DNA from: Trichinella spiralis
Lineage: Eukaryota > Nematoda > Enoplea > Trichinellida > Trichinellidae
Length of the DNA: 64,000 nucleotides
NCBI GenBank assembly: GCA_000181795.3
Contig: CM012955.1
Coordinates: 4,564,247 to 4,628,246, forward strand
Direction of reading: 5' to 3'
Notes under the pieces: generated by a model
The model's input: only the letters and a program-made list of their open reading frames with translations
Databases searched by the model: none
Told to the model about the DNA's origin: nothing
Program-made: the position numbers and the translations under genes
In this document: piece after piece, positions 1-11,951 of the stretch
How the letters are laid out: each line of letters begins with the position of its first letter
Position numbering within the stretch: the stretch's first letter is position 1

Positions 1-812
1 TGGGCAGTAGACAAATTTGGAGCCCATTTATTCCACAACTACTGAGAAGTTTGGGTTAAAACTGTAGAAAACACTATCTTTTATCAATATAAAAGTATAA
101 CAATCAAAAACAAGTCGAAATTTTGAAAACAAAATTTTCGCCGATTTTCACAAAAACAACCAAGTCTATAGCCCATGAAATTTTGCAATTTTCAAGAAAA
201 ATTTTTTCTCGAAAAATTAACGAAATTGATTTTTATCGGTAGAGAATTATTTGCTAACTACTATGAATTTATCCGCAACGGTGCTGGTTGCGTTTTTCTT
301 GAGATATATCAAAAAAGTAAAAATTAACGTAGGATTTTAAAAAAGTCAAAGTTAAAAGGAATGAAAAATAAATGTTACATAGATATGCATATGGATTGGT
401 TTCATTAATTTTTGCAACAAAATTCTCAATGTCTTCACCTGAGAAAAGGAATTTATTTTAATGAAATTGTTCCTAATTTTCATTTATGTAAACAAAGCTT
501 TCAAAATGAAAATCCTTTGTTCACTGCATTTCTTGATTGATTGCAATGAAGAAATATGATTTATCGAAAATTCATTTATATCCAAAATTTCCAGAAGTAA
601 TTTAACTTATTTATGAAAACCATCTTTTTTCCTATGTATTTTCGATAAGCATATTGAAAAACCAAAAGGATGTTTGATAGTACAATTGTACTAACAATAA
701 TTGTAACCATGACATTTGGTTTGAAGTGTTCAATAATCTTGTTTTGAAATTCTGAATTTGAACTTTTCTAACTTAAAATTTTTTAAACTATATTTATTAA
801 TTCTGATTATTA
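1..812. other. AT-rich stretch, no gene seen
   Basis: No convincing open frame or family motif is visible. The first 250 bases contain several related A/T-run words built on AAAATTTTC and GAAAATTTT, which gives a low-complexity look that could be decayed repeat. Nothing else can be supported here. Confidence 0.5.
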
Positions 813-1160
813 ATGAAAATTACAGTTCATTTCTTCTGCAACAGCAGTGTACTCGCAAGAGTATTCCTTACTGTTCCCTTTGCTTGTGTTTCTATTGTAA
901 TAATATTATGCTTCCAACTGTTTCTATTTAATTCAGTATTGTTTTACAAGATAAATGATTTTACATTTGCTGCGTTGAACAACAACATCATTGCAAAATA
1001 TAATTCCTATATAGTAATTGGCTGTTCGACCTTTGGCTTTTCCATACCAACAGCCGCTGTTATTGGCAGTTGCTTTGCCCTGGTTATGGCAATGTATATG
1101 GAGTGGAATGCACTGAGGGTAATTTTGCGGACAATTTGCCAACATTACAGGAAGAAGTGA
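813..1160 (+). CDS. Possible small membrane protein (unrecognised)
   Basis: An ATG-initiated open frame of 115 codons encodes two long hydrophobic stretches, at about residues 12-45 and 65-92. The second is rich in Gly, Ala and Ser, and the tail is short and basic (ends HYRKK). In base composition and amino acid make-up it looks more coding than its surroundings. No family was recognised. It may be a stand-alone small membrane protein, a terminal exon of a receptor-like gene, or chance. An internal GTAATT after codon CTGAGG could act as a splice donor, so the true 3' end is uncertain. No partner exon was found. Confidence 0.3.
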   Translation: MKITVHFFCNSSVLARVFLTVPFACVSIVIILCFQLFLFNSVLFYKINDFTFAALNNNIIAKYNSYIVIGCSTFGFSIPTAAVIGSCFALVMAMYMEWNALRVILRTICQHYRKK

Positions 1161-4100
1161 AATTTTTGTGTAGATGAAATCAAACCAACGATCGAAGAAA
1201 AATTCATCAGTTTTTAATGAAGATGTTAATAGCATTTTGATGATCGACTAATAGGACAGAAAATCTTCTTACAAACCAATGAACTCACTCATTGCTTTAA
1301 AATAAACTTAATTCAATATTATCTGTTTGATAAATATTATAAAGTAAAATTCTTATATATATATATAATAGTCGATTATCTATTATTCTTATTTAGTTAT
1401 ATTAAATTTTGCATACAAATACAGCGCAATCAAATACATTTGAGCAGCAGATCATTTTAAAAATTTTCCACAAAACAAAAATAAACAAATATTTCAGTGT
1501 TTGTTAACAGAACTGCTCATGCACAGCTACAATTCTGGAACATGTTGAGCAAATCATACATAAACATCCATAGCGTAGATTTGAAATTGGAAAAATTACA
1601 GAAACCACAAAATCAAATTATATCAGCAGGCTACAGAAAAAATATTTATTCTCACTCATACTATTTTTTTCTTCACGAAAAATATTCAAAAATGTTCCTC
1701 AAACTGCCCCGGGGTAAAGCTAATTTTCAGAAACCGAAATGATAAATGTTGATGAATTAACTGAAATAAATGAGGTACTAGTAATACATAAGAAACAATA
1801 CCTTTTCATATGTTATTCTATGTTTGTCACCTACCAAAACGTTATTAGACACAGGCCGGACACTTTTCGTCAGCAACCAAGGCAACTAAGCAAACGTGAA
1901 GGAACGTATAGTGCACTAATGGACATTTGCATAAACTTCAGGTTAAACAAGTATTAAAATTATTCGTTCTATTATGATTATCGTTGTCTTTTAAATAATT
2001 ACCCTAAAGAGCACTAATTAGAAGAACTCATCAAATGTTAGAACACTAAGATAGAACTGCAATCATATACAAAGAATACTTTGACAAATTTTAAATAACG
2101 CTTTCAATTACAAAATCTAAAGACATAGAAATCTAAGAACCTGCAATTTCACTAGAAAACCAAACAGCAAGTGCAGTATATTTGTTAGTACAATTTACAA
2201 ATTTAGTTACAAAATGAAAGGAGAAAGGATAGCATTATTATATGCATTTTATTTATAGTTCTGCAATCAATATCGCTTTGTCCGTAGATGTTGAGTAACT
2301 GCAGAAAGTACTAAAAGAATAGCTGCTTAACAACAATGCAAAGTCCACTGACTTTAGTATGCAATATTTTATTTAAGTCGTTCCGATCTTTTCAAAGATA
2401 TTTATCACAATATTACAATTCACAATTATTTATCACAATATGTTCCTGTGATACATATTTTCTGCAAATGCGATTCGTATGCATTTACTGAATTCTTGTC
2501 ATGCTTCAACTATATAATTGGAGACCAAAGTAAAATAGGCACAGCCAGACAAACATTGAAATCTATAACGGAAATCTTGGTATTCGCTTGCTTTTCAGGA
2601 AACATTCTCTACAGTCGCCTCCAACCAATATTCAGCTTGCTTCATGACAGCATTTGATATATAGAGAGATTCTTGCTGAAGCAAATGTTTCATCCAATTA
2701 ATCGAGATCGTGCATTGAAAAGGAAAATTTGCCGCGTCGAAGCTCAAATATGGTGTAAATTTGAATTCGAACCTCGAAAGCGCAGAACAATCTGCAAATT
2801 GAAAAACCTAAAAAAATATCGTTAGCCACCGTTAACGGCAGATTTCTTATCTCATCAATTTTTGCGCTTACTGTGTGCTTATTAAATCCGAATTTCTGAA
2901 GATTAAATAAACTGCTCAACATGACATATAAAATAACGCATGCGACTGAATTTAACCAAAAAACATGTCACCACAAAATGTTCTGTTCTGCTAATCAATG
3001 CTATGACTGAACATTTTCAGAATATGAAAAAGAAATAATCTGTAAAGCCATATGAACTTTCTAGATGCTGAAATTTACGTTCCAATAAAAAAATCAACTT
3101 TAACGAGGACCCGGCTTTACCCTACAATTCAATAAACAAAAGTGGAATTACTGAGCATTAGTCAGGACAAAGCAAGCTGCGCTTGTCAAGCGAACGAGCG
3201 CTGCGTTGCAAATAACGAAACCTTTGGCGTCAAATTAATAGGCTTACTTAATTAGAAAACCCCATTCTGTAGCGTTAAACGACCCAGCCATACTGCACAG
3301 CATTGCTCAACGGTGAATTACGTTCAACTTGTAGAAATTATTCTGAATGCAATTTGATGAACCGAAATGAATGTGGCCGGTTATGTTCCATATCTGAAAA
3401 TATTATCCTTCATATATTTCTGATTGTCTGTTAAAATTATAAAAATTCCTTAAAAAAGACATTCGTTAATTTCAAACAAGAGTTGACGAAAAGTATAAAA
3501 GTACAATTATTGAATTCGAGACAAAATATTTATTCTCACGTAGATTTTTGATCAATTAAAAAGTAACTCAAAAATATAAAACTTCGACAGAACTTACAAT
3601 ATATTTGTGCATATTGCAAATGGAATTTCCAATAAGCTACTTAGTCCACAACAGTGCTCAAACTGCATCTGCTGACTGCCTTTTGCATATGAAATTTTAT
3701 TGTTAGTGAACACTCGTGTACTTCAGGGCATTCTTCCGATGTTTAGGATCTTGGATGACTGCAAGTACAACCAATTCTAGTCAAAAGCCCTGCTATTTGG
3801 CTAAACGTATGGCACATATGTGGATCTTTCTGTTGTAGCTAGGTGTTGATTGACAAAATAGCTGCAAGTGCTTTATTATATGGAGAAAATGACAACAGTC
3901 ATTGCGCAATGTGTATCATCAAGAGAAGTATTATTGTACAAATTAAAACTTTTCAAGTATTAATTAATTAATTTACAGTACCTTTACCTCTGTGTTTGTA
4001 ACATTAACTGATCGATGAATATAAATAAAAAATTAATTTCATGTTTCTCTGATGTTTAGACTTTTGCATCTCGGTTGAAAAGAATGTTTAATTCTGTACT

Positions 4101-4400
4101 GCTTTATTGACAAATATTGTTAAAGTGATGTTTGTAAAAAAAGAGTAAATAAAGCGCTAAATTGTAAATAAATTCTTATTGCATTAATCTATTTAATTTA
4201 TAAAAACGTTTTATTTATTTTAAAATATTTATTTTATTAACAAATTTATTAATTTATCTATATTTATATATTTATGCATCTTTTTTTATTTTTTTATTAA
4301 TCTGTCATGTAACACTAACTGTCAGTTAACATGAAAATCATTTTTTGTTTTACTATGCCAAATTGAAGTGAAGTGAAGTGAAGTGTTTGCGTCATTGAAA
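1161..4400. other. Intergenic region, no supported gene
   Basis: Several short open frames occur on both strands, for example near 1500-1950 and 2448-2657, but none shows a known motif, membrane pattern or matching splice partners. The stretch 3110-3330 is noticeably less AT-rich than its surroundings and could be regulatory or a decayed exon. No family can be named. Confidence 0.5.
4365..4385 (+). repeat. GAAGT pentamer tandem repeat
   Basis: Four head-to-tail copies of GAAGT lie 16 nt before the ATG of the histone-fold gene, probably within its 5' leader. The array is in-frame neutral and contains no ATG. Confidence 0.8.
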
Positions 4401-5102
4401 ATGAATTCTTTTTTCCAACCCGATATTGTTGAAAAAATAATGATGCAATATTCCGGTATTCAGGGTGTGAGCAAAGAGGCGGCTGAAATTATGGCACACG
4501 CTGCTGTATGTTTCAAGATTTTTGTAATGTATGATTCACGCGAACGATTGATCTTTTAGGAGCTGTTTTGCGTAGATTTGATGAAAAAAACCCGTGTAAT
4601 AGCTGAACTCTATGAGCGTGATGTCGTTTTGGAGAAAGATGTGAATCTCTGCAGACAAGTATATCCGACGATTGCGTCTATTCAAGGTAAGAGATATTTT
4701 ACTTATGTATGGCTAAGTGTAAGACTACTCCAGGTGCCGTCATTTTTCAACTTGTAAATTGACGTTTGCATTTTTTTTGTAATATTTCATCTTCAGTAAC
4801 CGTTGTGTGGAAATTATTGTATAATCTGACTGCTGTTTAAATGGTAAACTGAACTCAAAATGCAGTTTTTAAACGAATTGTTTTCAGATTCTGTTAATGA
4901 AATGTCGACAGATTCAATGAACCGAATCAAAATTGGAACGAAGGAAGATGCGAATGACGATGTGATTCAGGAGCCAAAGATGAAAGTAGTGCGACACGAT
5001 GTAGTAGAATGCACTAATATGGCTATAATGAATATGGCACCGGGTGCCAGCTGTCGCATTTTATATACAGTTATCGAGAAAATAGAAGAAAAGCTGTGTT
5101 GA
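4401..5102 (+). CDS. Histone-fold protein (NF-YC/CHRAC/POLE4-like or CENP-X-like)
   Basis: Three exons (4401-4505, 4560-4686, 4888-5102) join in phase to give 148 residues. The first 75 or so residues look like a histone fold, helix-loop-long helix-loop-helix. They begin FFQPDIVEKIM, contain the hallmark-like MAHAAELF at the start of the long central helix, and continue with a charged stretch (LYERDVVLEKDV) that would form loop 2 and the last helix. The AAELF pattern is typical of the NF-YC/CHRAC-15/POLE4 group. CENP-X has a similar layout and cannot be excluded. Such proteins work as obligate heterodimers in chromatin, replication or kinetochore complexes. The last 70 residues are an acidic-then-mixed extension with no recognised domain. 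Intron 1 is only 54 nt. AATAAA at 5494-5499 is a likely poly(A) signal. Confidence 0.72.
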
Positions 5103-6196
5103 GATTTCTTGGAATTTGTGATGATGAGAGCAAAAGTTTTTATACTGCTTGACAGATTATTGACTTTACTTTGATTCAAAAAGAAGTTAATTTGCAATAA
5201 TTCTGAAATGCTATTTATACTGTAATTACCGTACTTTTAAGGTTAATGAAGTAGAAATTCTCATGATTGATGTTTTTGTATTTTTATAGCAGCATTTTTA
5301 AAATTATATTTCATCTGTGCGAATTCTGAAAAATTAGTAATTTTTAAAAGCATTTGATGCACTACATCATGCTGGTACGGTAATTGTTTTTTCGATCTTG
5401 CACGGTATTTTCAATGTGATTTTGATTCATATACAATATTTTTGTATATGAAAGTAGTCTTCTATAAATTTGTGTGTGAAAACTTATTTTTGCAATAAAG
5501 CGCTTCGAAAGGATAAACAGAAAGTGAAATACATTAGAACATTTTGTGAAAAACAGGCTGTACTGTTGATGTAGGAAGAAGATTGAACATTTAAGCGACA
5601 GCAGCTTTTAGTATGTTTAAACTAGAAATCGATTTCAAATCAAAGAGGTGACGAAGCGATCAACATACACCGTCACTGACACGGCACGGTTGGTGTTTTC
5701 TCAATCAGAAATACAACATACCTTTAAATGGCTTAGTCGTCTTCGTTTAGCTGCTCGTAAAAAATGTTGCTGTAAGCCTGCTGCCTATGTCAGTACCTAC
5801 TTGCATTTTCAGATTTGCTAACGGATATTTTTTTCCAGTACAAATGGTTAAACTCCTAACCCTAATCCTAACAACAAACGTAAACTGAAAAAAAAGATCA
5901 AATTATAATTTATTCAAAGTAAAATGTTATTGCAGTGATTTTTATTTATAAACGAACCACTGTATTCAAAAACAAAGCCTGCAGAAGTAAACTTTGCAAG
6001 CGGTACCATTATAATACTCTGAAGATCTCGAAAATGTATAACTTGATTTAAGACAAAATTATTTTTCATTTTCCTTTTCTTTCATTAACAAATGCTTACT
6101 GTAATAGTTCCACATAATACTTGCCAATTAATTTTACACAGATAGTAGTAGTAGTACGTTTTTGCTAATGAAAAGAAAATAAAAGAAGAAACTTCT
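5103..6196. other. Convergent 3' regions of histone-fold gene and RIO kinase 2
   Basis: This holds the 3' UTR of the + strand histone-fold gene (AATAAA at 5494-5499) and the 3' UTR of the minus-strand kinase gene (AATAAA on the minus strand at 5941-5946, about 250 nt past its stop). No further gene is seen. Confidence 0.55.
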
Positions 6197-8784
6197 CTAA
6201 TTTTTGCCTTTCTGTTTTTTTCCTTTGCATGCTTTTAGTCGTAATTTTTCGTGTTTCTTGGCACGGCAACGTCTCAACCTTTTGACGACTTCTTCATTCG
6301 ACATCACGTTCACACTTTCAATTCCATCTTCGCAGTTTTCATCAATTTTATCGTTTATTTCCAATAATTCAAAAGCACTGTCCAAGGGATGATTGTTTGT
6401 CAAATTCAACTTTTCAATGTCTTCACTTCGATTTCCCACGTTCAACTCTTCCTGGCTACAGTTCATCTGAAAATGCCACGTTTAAATTGTGAACAACTGA
6501 ATTTTCTCCACTCACTGTTAGTTATTACAAAATTATATTACACCTAATTATACGTGGAAAATATTTATTTCAAATTTTACTCGCGCTTTCAGACACAGCA
6601 TGTTTCTGCTAGCGTTCTGTATACTTTCAACACTACAGCAAACAATTTAGCTGTTTTCCAGAAATAACTAGTCATCGAAGGAAAAAGTAAATAAAGTAGC
6701 AGCAATCGACAACAACAAAGTTAGAGACTGCTTTTCAAGGATTAATAAATTTTTAAAAAATATTACGATTAACGATTACATAATTATACAATGGTAAAAG
6801 AAATAAACAAACAAACAAACTTCTAAAATGAAATCTTCCATTTCGCACGGTGGATCCAACTCTGACTGTTCTACACTGTCATCCTTGAAAAGATATATAC
6901 ATATCTGTAGCATGTAAAATGGTATGACAAAAGCAGCAAAAAATAACAAACTTCGCTATCAGATGTTGCAGTATATCCATGCGCCTTCAACTGTGCGTCA
7001 ACCTGTTCGATTTTTCTACAAAAATTCCTTTTTACGTTTAAAATTCATTTACTGTTTCGTAAAATAAAGATATTACTGAATTCCATCTAATGTTGGAACT
7101 TCATCGATATGATAAGAAAATTTCTTTTGAAAATAATCCAAAATGCAAAACATATCACGCTCAAAATACCTAAACACACATTTTAATCGATAATTTCACA
7201 CTGTTATATAACTGATCAGAAAAAGTCCACTTTTCGGCTTCAGGATGAGATGTGGACATCATTTGAGGAAAGTCAATCACCACCGGTTCTTCATTTCTGG
7301 TAACCATAACGTTGCAAGGATTAAAGTCACCATGAATCAAACCATATTTGGCGAGCATAACGATAAAATCCAACAACTTATTGCAAAATTTCGTCGGGTC
7401 CTTCAATTCGTGAACGTGATTCCTAAATACAAAGCAACACTGCCATAAAATCATTCACCATAATGATTGTGTGATTTATAATTTTACAATGGAACTCCAT
7501 CGATATGGGACATCACAACACAATGCCTGTTCCAACCCAGAGGAATGGGAACTGGAAAATTACGTTCGTGCAGTGCCTGAATAAATGCATCAACATTTAT
7601 TCAATAACTTTATCCCACAATGACAAACCTTCATAAACTGATACTCTGCCATAGCAGACAAGCGAGACAGGTACAACCAAGACATGTGACACCTGCCTTT
7701 ATGATAATTTCTACATTCACGAATTTTTCTGAATGATGTGCGGCCCAAACGATGCATTTTCAAAATAACTCGTCTATCAGACTTGTCTTTGGCCACCATT
7801 ACATCTATAAAACAAAAATACCCGTTATTTTCAACAGCTAATTACAATTAAAATACAGTTCATTTAAATATTAAATAAAATTTAGGCATATATAGGATAT
7901 GATCTCTTTTTATATTTTTTTACATCAACATTCTATAAAATGGCATGTAGCATAAATTATGCATATAGATGCAAATAAAATTTACACCAAATAAAAGTAT
8001 CATTGTTATTTTGTAAAAGTTACAGCTTCAATTATTATTACTGTTGCATGTGTCACGAACGTTACAGTATACCACTGATTTCAAAATATCACAATAAAAA
8101 CGGTTTCAAATTACGTGAACATCACAATTATATGCAATTCAAAACATTAAAATATTTTTTAAATGTTTTAATCGTTGGACTTGAATAAAGCAATGAAAAT
8201 TAAGCTGCAAAGCAGTTTTCAAGCACTGTAAATTCAATTATGATAAGAAAAATAAATAAAATTCAACTATACCAGATTCCTTTCCTGTACCGATCTGATT
8301 TCCAATAGCAGTCAAGATTTCTCCTTTGAACAGTGCGTGAAGAGCTAAACAATCGTAACCCAAGGAAGACAGACGAAATCCAATGTCTAGAACAAAAATT
8401 TTCAACAGCGGCATTTGGTAAATGATTTGAAAATTACATGATTTTGTTTTTCCAAAAACAATCAGTCCACGCTTAGCCAATGAGTACAATTTGTTCTCCA
8501 TATTACCATGTTTCAGTTTTGCAAAGTATACAATCAAAAATTGTGGAACATATTCGTGTTTTCGCATGCCCAGTTCGGTCTAAAATTTGAATTTATACAA
8601 CACATCTACATCAACTGTAACAATTAACTTCGAAGTGGACAAAGATGAATGAATTTTTAAAAAAAGAAGTTAGGAAAACACAGAATGAGAAACTAAAACA
8701 AAACAAAGCAAAACATACGCCTAAAAGAAGCCGCAAATCATCGGACTCAATATAACGTACAGTTTCTGCATTCAGTTTCGGCAT
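6197..8784 (-). CDS. RIOK2: RIO kinase 2 (40S ribosome maturation ATPase/kinase)
   Basis: Ten exons in transcription order: 8784-8719, 8579-8438, 8386-8273, 7804-7629, 7576-7488, 7422-7231, 7169-7077, 7015-6952, 6883-6821, 6466-6197. Joined, they encode 422 residues. The N-terminal winged-helix region (MPKLNAETVRYIESDDLR, then GMRKHEYVP) matches the family. The RIO kinase domain follows, with the ATP-site Lys about 123 (VILKMHRLGRTSFRK), SWLYLSRLSAM, catalytic loop HGDFNPCN (Asp 228), metal-binding IDFPQM (Asp 246) and the STSHPEAE tail. RIOK2 binds pre-40S particles and drives late cytoplasmic maturation. The C-terminal part is shorter than the human protein (about 550) and ends in a basic KRLRRCRAKKHEK tail, as expected. 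ATG at 8784 was chosen because MPKLN aligns with the family start. A splice acceptor 18 nt upstream suggests trans-splicing. It lies downstream of GatA and TTC33 on the same strand. Confidence 0.95.
8387..8437 (-). other. 51-nt frame-neutral intron in RIO kinase 2
   Basis: This intron starts GTAATTTTCA and ends TTGTTCTAG. Its length is a multiple of three and it has no stop in the reading frame, so retention would insert 17 residues. Removing it restores the family sequence KTKSYIGFRLSSLGYD, which aligns with the conserved winged-helix end of RIOK2. Confidence 0.85.
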
Positions 8785-9792
8785 GGCAGTCAAAAAACAC
8801 TCCTATAAAGCAATATAAAATAAAAAATCATTTACTGTAAATAAAAATAACAAAATCAATTGAAAAATAATAAGACATCCTGCTATTGCATACAATTTTA
8901 TCAAATTAAAAACTGCACATAAAGCACAACAAGAGATTTTTCATTTTTATAACACTAGTAAACTGTTTGTGCTGAATTCACGAAACACAATAAGACTGAT
9001 ACAATATTGAGCAAGATAGTTAACAGAAAATTTTACAGGCTGATAAAAATTTTCAAAACAATAAGAATGTAATAACATCAACTTAATTCAAGCTGAAAAT
9101 ATCAAAACACAAAATTCAATGTGCTTATTTCAGCCGCATGAAAACAGTGCATTTCAAAAAGTTTTCAAAGCAAATCTTAAAATTCTAAAAACTAAATTTT
9201 TGTATTAGAAAATCGATGAAATCTCGTATTTCATAACAAATAAATTAAATTACTATATCGCACGTTTCAGATAAAAAACTCTAATTCTATGAAATGGCAA
9301 ATTAAGAGAGCAGCTTTTTGCAAGTAAAAAACTCTCACCGAATCAAAAAATGATATTAAATATAATGACAGTATTTACTTTTGTACATATAAAACGAAAA
9401 AAGCTACAAGATGAATCGGTATTAAATTAAATGATACATTGCAATAAATTCACCCAGCTAATATTTTACAGTACTTTTAATGACAATTAAGTTAACACGT
9501 TTTCCATACGCTGTTATTAGTCATGGTGTATTTAATAGAAAGAAAAATGAAATTTCATTAGCATTTTACAGTGATATTTGCTACGTCAAACAAGGCACAA
9601 ATCTACCAGACGTCTCAATTCAAACAGACGTTTTCCAAACTGATTACTGTAGGCTGTTCATTATTTACTGCAGCAAACAAATAGCGACAAACACATTTCG
9701 TTCTTCCTCATATTGATATCTTACTTTAACAATACATGAATTTACAAATGCGCTCAATTCATACAGAAATTAAAAATTTATCCAAAAAATCA
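8785..9792. other. Spacer between GatA and RIO kinase 2
   Basis: This AT-rich spacer between two same-strand genes holds the GatA 3' end and the RIO kinase 2 leader. A 79-codon-scale open frame on + near 9480-9716 shows no family signal. No other gene was found. Confidence 0.5.
8803..8804 (-). promoter_or_regulatory. Candidate trans-splice acceptor of RIO kinase 2
   Basis: The AG ends the sequence TTGCTTTATAG on the minus strand, 18 nt before the chosen ATG. With no plausible coding exon upstream, it is a candidate spliced-leader acceptor. A cis-spliced noncoding exon is the alternative. Confidence 0.45.
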
Positions 9793-11951
9793 TTAAATTT
9801 TCATCAAATCTGGCGACAAATTTTCAAAAGAAAGCCGCGTTTCGAGCCATTGTGCAAGTTGTAACAACTGCTTTTCACCGAAATGCTTGCCAATCAATTG
9901 CAAACCCACTGGTAAATTTTGGCCAGACAAGCCGACCGGAAGTACCAATGCTGGCAAACCTGTTCAAAAATTCAGAATAAACAAAATTAATGTAAGCAAA
10001 TCAATGGATAAATACTGTTGTCAAATAAATTTTTCTAAACTTACCGGCAAGATTAGCTGGTAGTGTGAAATAGTCATCACGTCGCTCCTGAATGCAATTG
10101 CAAAGATCTTTTTTCAACTGGGAATACAACGGTGCATCAGACGAAGTAGCAGGAGTTAAAAGCACATCGACAGTTTGATCGTTGAAAACTCGCAAATAAT
10201 CTTCATATATTAACCTTCGAATTTGCAACGATTTCACGTAGAATTTATCATAATTGCTAAATACACAAATTGCTTACAATAAATAAATTGACAAAATCAT
10301 ATTACTTTTTTAATAAGAAAAAATTTCCAGCTAAAATTCTTTGACGCACAACATCGTTTAACGATTCTTGACGGCTTCTAGTTAACATTGAGGGAAAAGA
10401 TATTTCATCGTTGGATCTGTATCCTGAATTCGGGATAAACAGTAAATAAAACACTTCGACAGGCAACAACAAATACTGTCAATCCTTTACCGTATTCCAT
10501 TCCATCATAGCGTGCCATGTTCGACGCTATTTCACTGCATCCAAGAATATGATAACAAACATTGCTAAATCGGGTATGTGGCAATGACAATTCGACCAAT
10601 TTACAGCCGCCTTCTCGTTCCAAAATGCTGGATATTAATTTCCAGTAGTTAACAACATCAGCAGAAAGGTAAGGGGTATAAAATTCCTAAACAGACATCA
10701 GACTATTCAATTTACTTTTACTGGGTTTCACGCGCTCAGTCACTTGCCTTCGGTAAACCTATACGAAGAGACTTCGGAGAAAAATTCTCTGATAAAGTGA
10801 AATCAATTTTCTCACAATTAACCATTGTCGAATCTTTCCAATCCCGACCCGCCATTGCATCTAAATTACTTCAAAGTGATTTTCAAATTATACAATGATA
10901 ATTTATAACTGAAAACAATGAAATTAACTGATTTTGAATGGCTATGTTTCGCATATTTGTAAAATAAAATACATGAAATAATGTAGATAAATTTAACAAA
11001 CATTTCAATTTGGCCAAAGTCATAAAATGCTGATGTTTTTTTTAATGAAATAAACAGACATACCCAACGCTAGACTAACATCTTTCACGCGTTTTGCCAA
11101 AATTCCAACGCAGTCCAAGGAATTGATGAGGGGAACAAGACCATGCCGAGATAACAGTCCATAAGTTGGCTTAAAACCAACAACACCACAGTACGCAGCT
11201 GGATTTCTACATGATCCACCAGTATCTGATCCCAACGCACTAAAGAACATTAATTTGCTGTAATGTCACTTGAATAACTGAAAAAGAAAAGTCTGATTTC
11301 TAATACATTTCAGATATACCGCATGCTACCGCTGCAGCGCTTCCACCGGAGCTACCGCCTGTAATGTACCAATCATTTTTTAAATTGTGTTCTTTGTCAA
11401 ATTTTCCTCTCCAAACTTCAAACGTCCAAGGATTTTTCACAGGTCCGAAATAGCTGTTTGTGCCGCTAGTTCTGAGAAAATGAGTGACTTTTTGAATAAA
11501 ATGGTAAAATAGTACTTTTCACCCCATGCAAAATTCGTCCATATTCGTCTTTCCAAGCAGAACGCAACCACGTTGCAACAATTTCTCGACAACTGTTGCG
11601 GTGAAATTCGGCTTGTAATTTTCAAGCGCTTTTGAGCCGAGAGTAGTTCGCACGCCTTTCGTGCTGAAGCAGTCTTTCACCACAATTGGAAGACCAAAAA
11701 GTGGATCTGGAAATTTAAAACCAAAAAAATAAAATTGCAGCACGAATACGTTTCCTTTTCTCACCATTACAAAATTTGCGGGATAAATTTACAACTTGTG
11801 CAAGCGCATCTTCAAAAGTTTCTGTTATAAAAATATTCAAATCTCGTACTTTCCAGGACAGTGCGACGCTGTGCTGCACGCGATCTATAAGCCTTTTTTG
11901 TTCGACCTTTGCCAGATTAGTAAAACGACGAATGATCACCCGAACCTGCAT
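9793..11951 (-). CDS. QRSL1: Mitochondrial glutamyl-tRNA(Gln) amidotransferase subunit A
   Basis: Nine exons: 11951-11765, 11706-11523, 11471-11307, 11239-11064, 10860-10748, 10686-10491, 10423-10306, 10256-10045, 9959-9793. They encode 505 residues (human QRSL1 528). GatA hydrolyses glutamine to supply ammonia for converting Glu-tRNA(Gln) to Gln-tRNA(Gln) in mitochondria, together with GatB and GatC. The amidase-signature triad is intact: Lys 73 (PIVVKD), cis-Ser 164 ([12 protein letters not shown]) and nucleophile Ser 188 ([13 protein letters not shown]). Later family blocks include [47 protein letters not shown] and [13 protein letters not shown]. The end of exon 3 was placed at 11307 because this gives the exact family spacing between the two serine blocks. 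ATG lies 2 nt after an acceptor. The N-terminus is basic (RVIIRRF), weakly fitting a mitochondrial presequence. Confidence 0.95.
10687..10747 (-). other. GC-AG intron in GatA
   Basis: This 61-nt intron uses a GC donor (AAG|GCAAGT) and ends TTTAG. Splicing here gives the family sequence [15 protein letters not shown]. No GT donor nearby gives the right frame. The donor otherwise matches the U1-complementary consensus perfectly, as is usual for GC donors. Confidence 0.85.

Noticed and set aside
2760-2790. GGTTCGAATTC on minus, resembling a tRNA T-loop
   Set aside because: No paired T-stem, anticodon arm or acceptor stem could be built around it.
9480-9716. 78-codon open frame on + in the GatA-RIOK2 spacer
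   Set aside because: No motif, no splice partner, composition like the flanks; probably chance.
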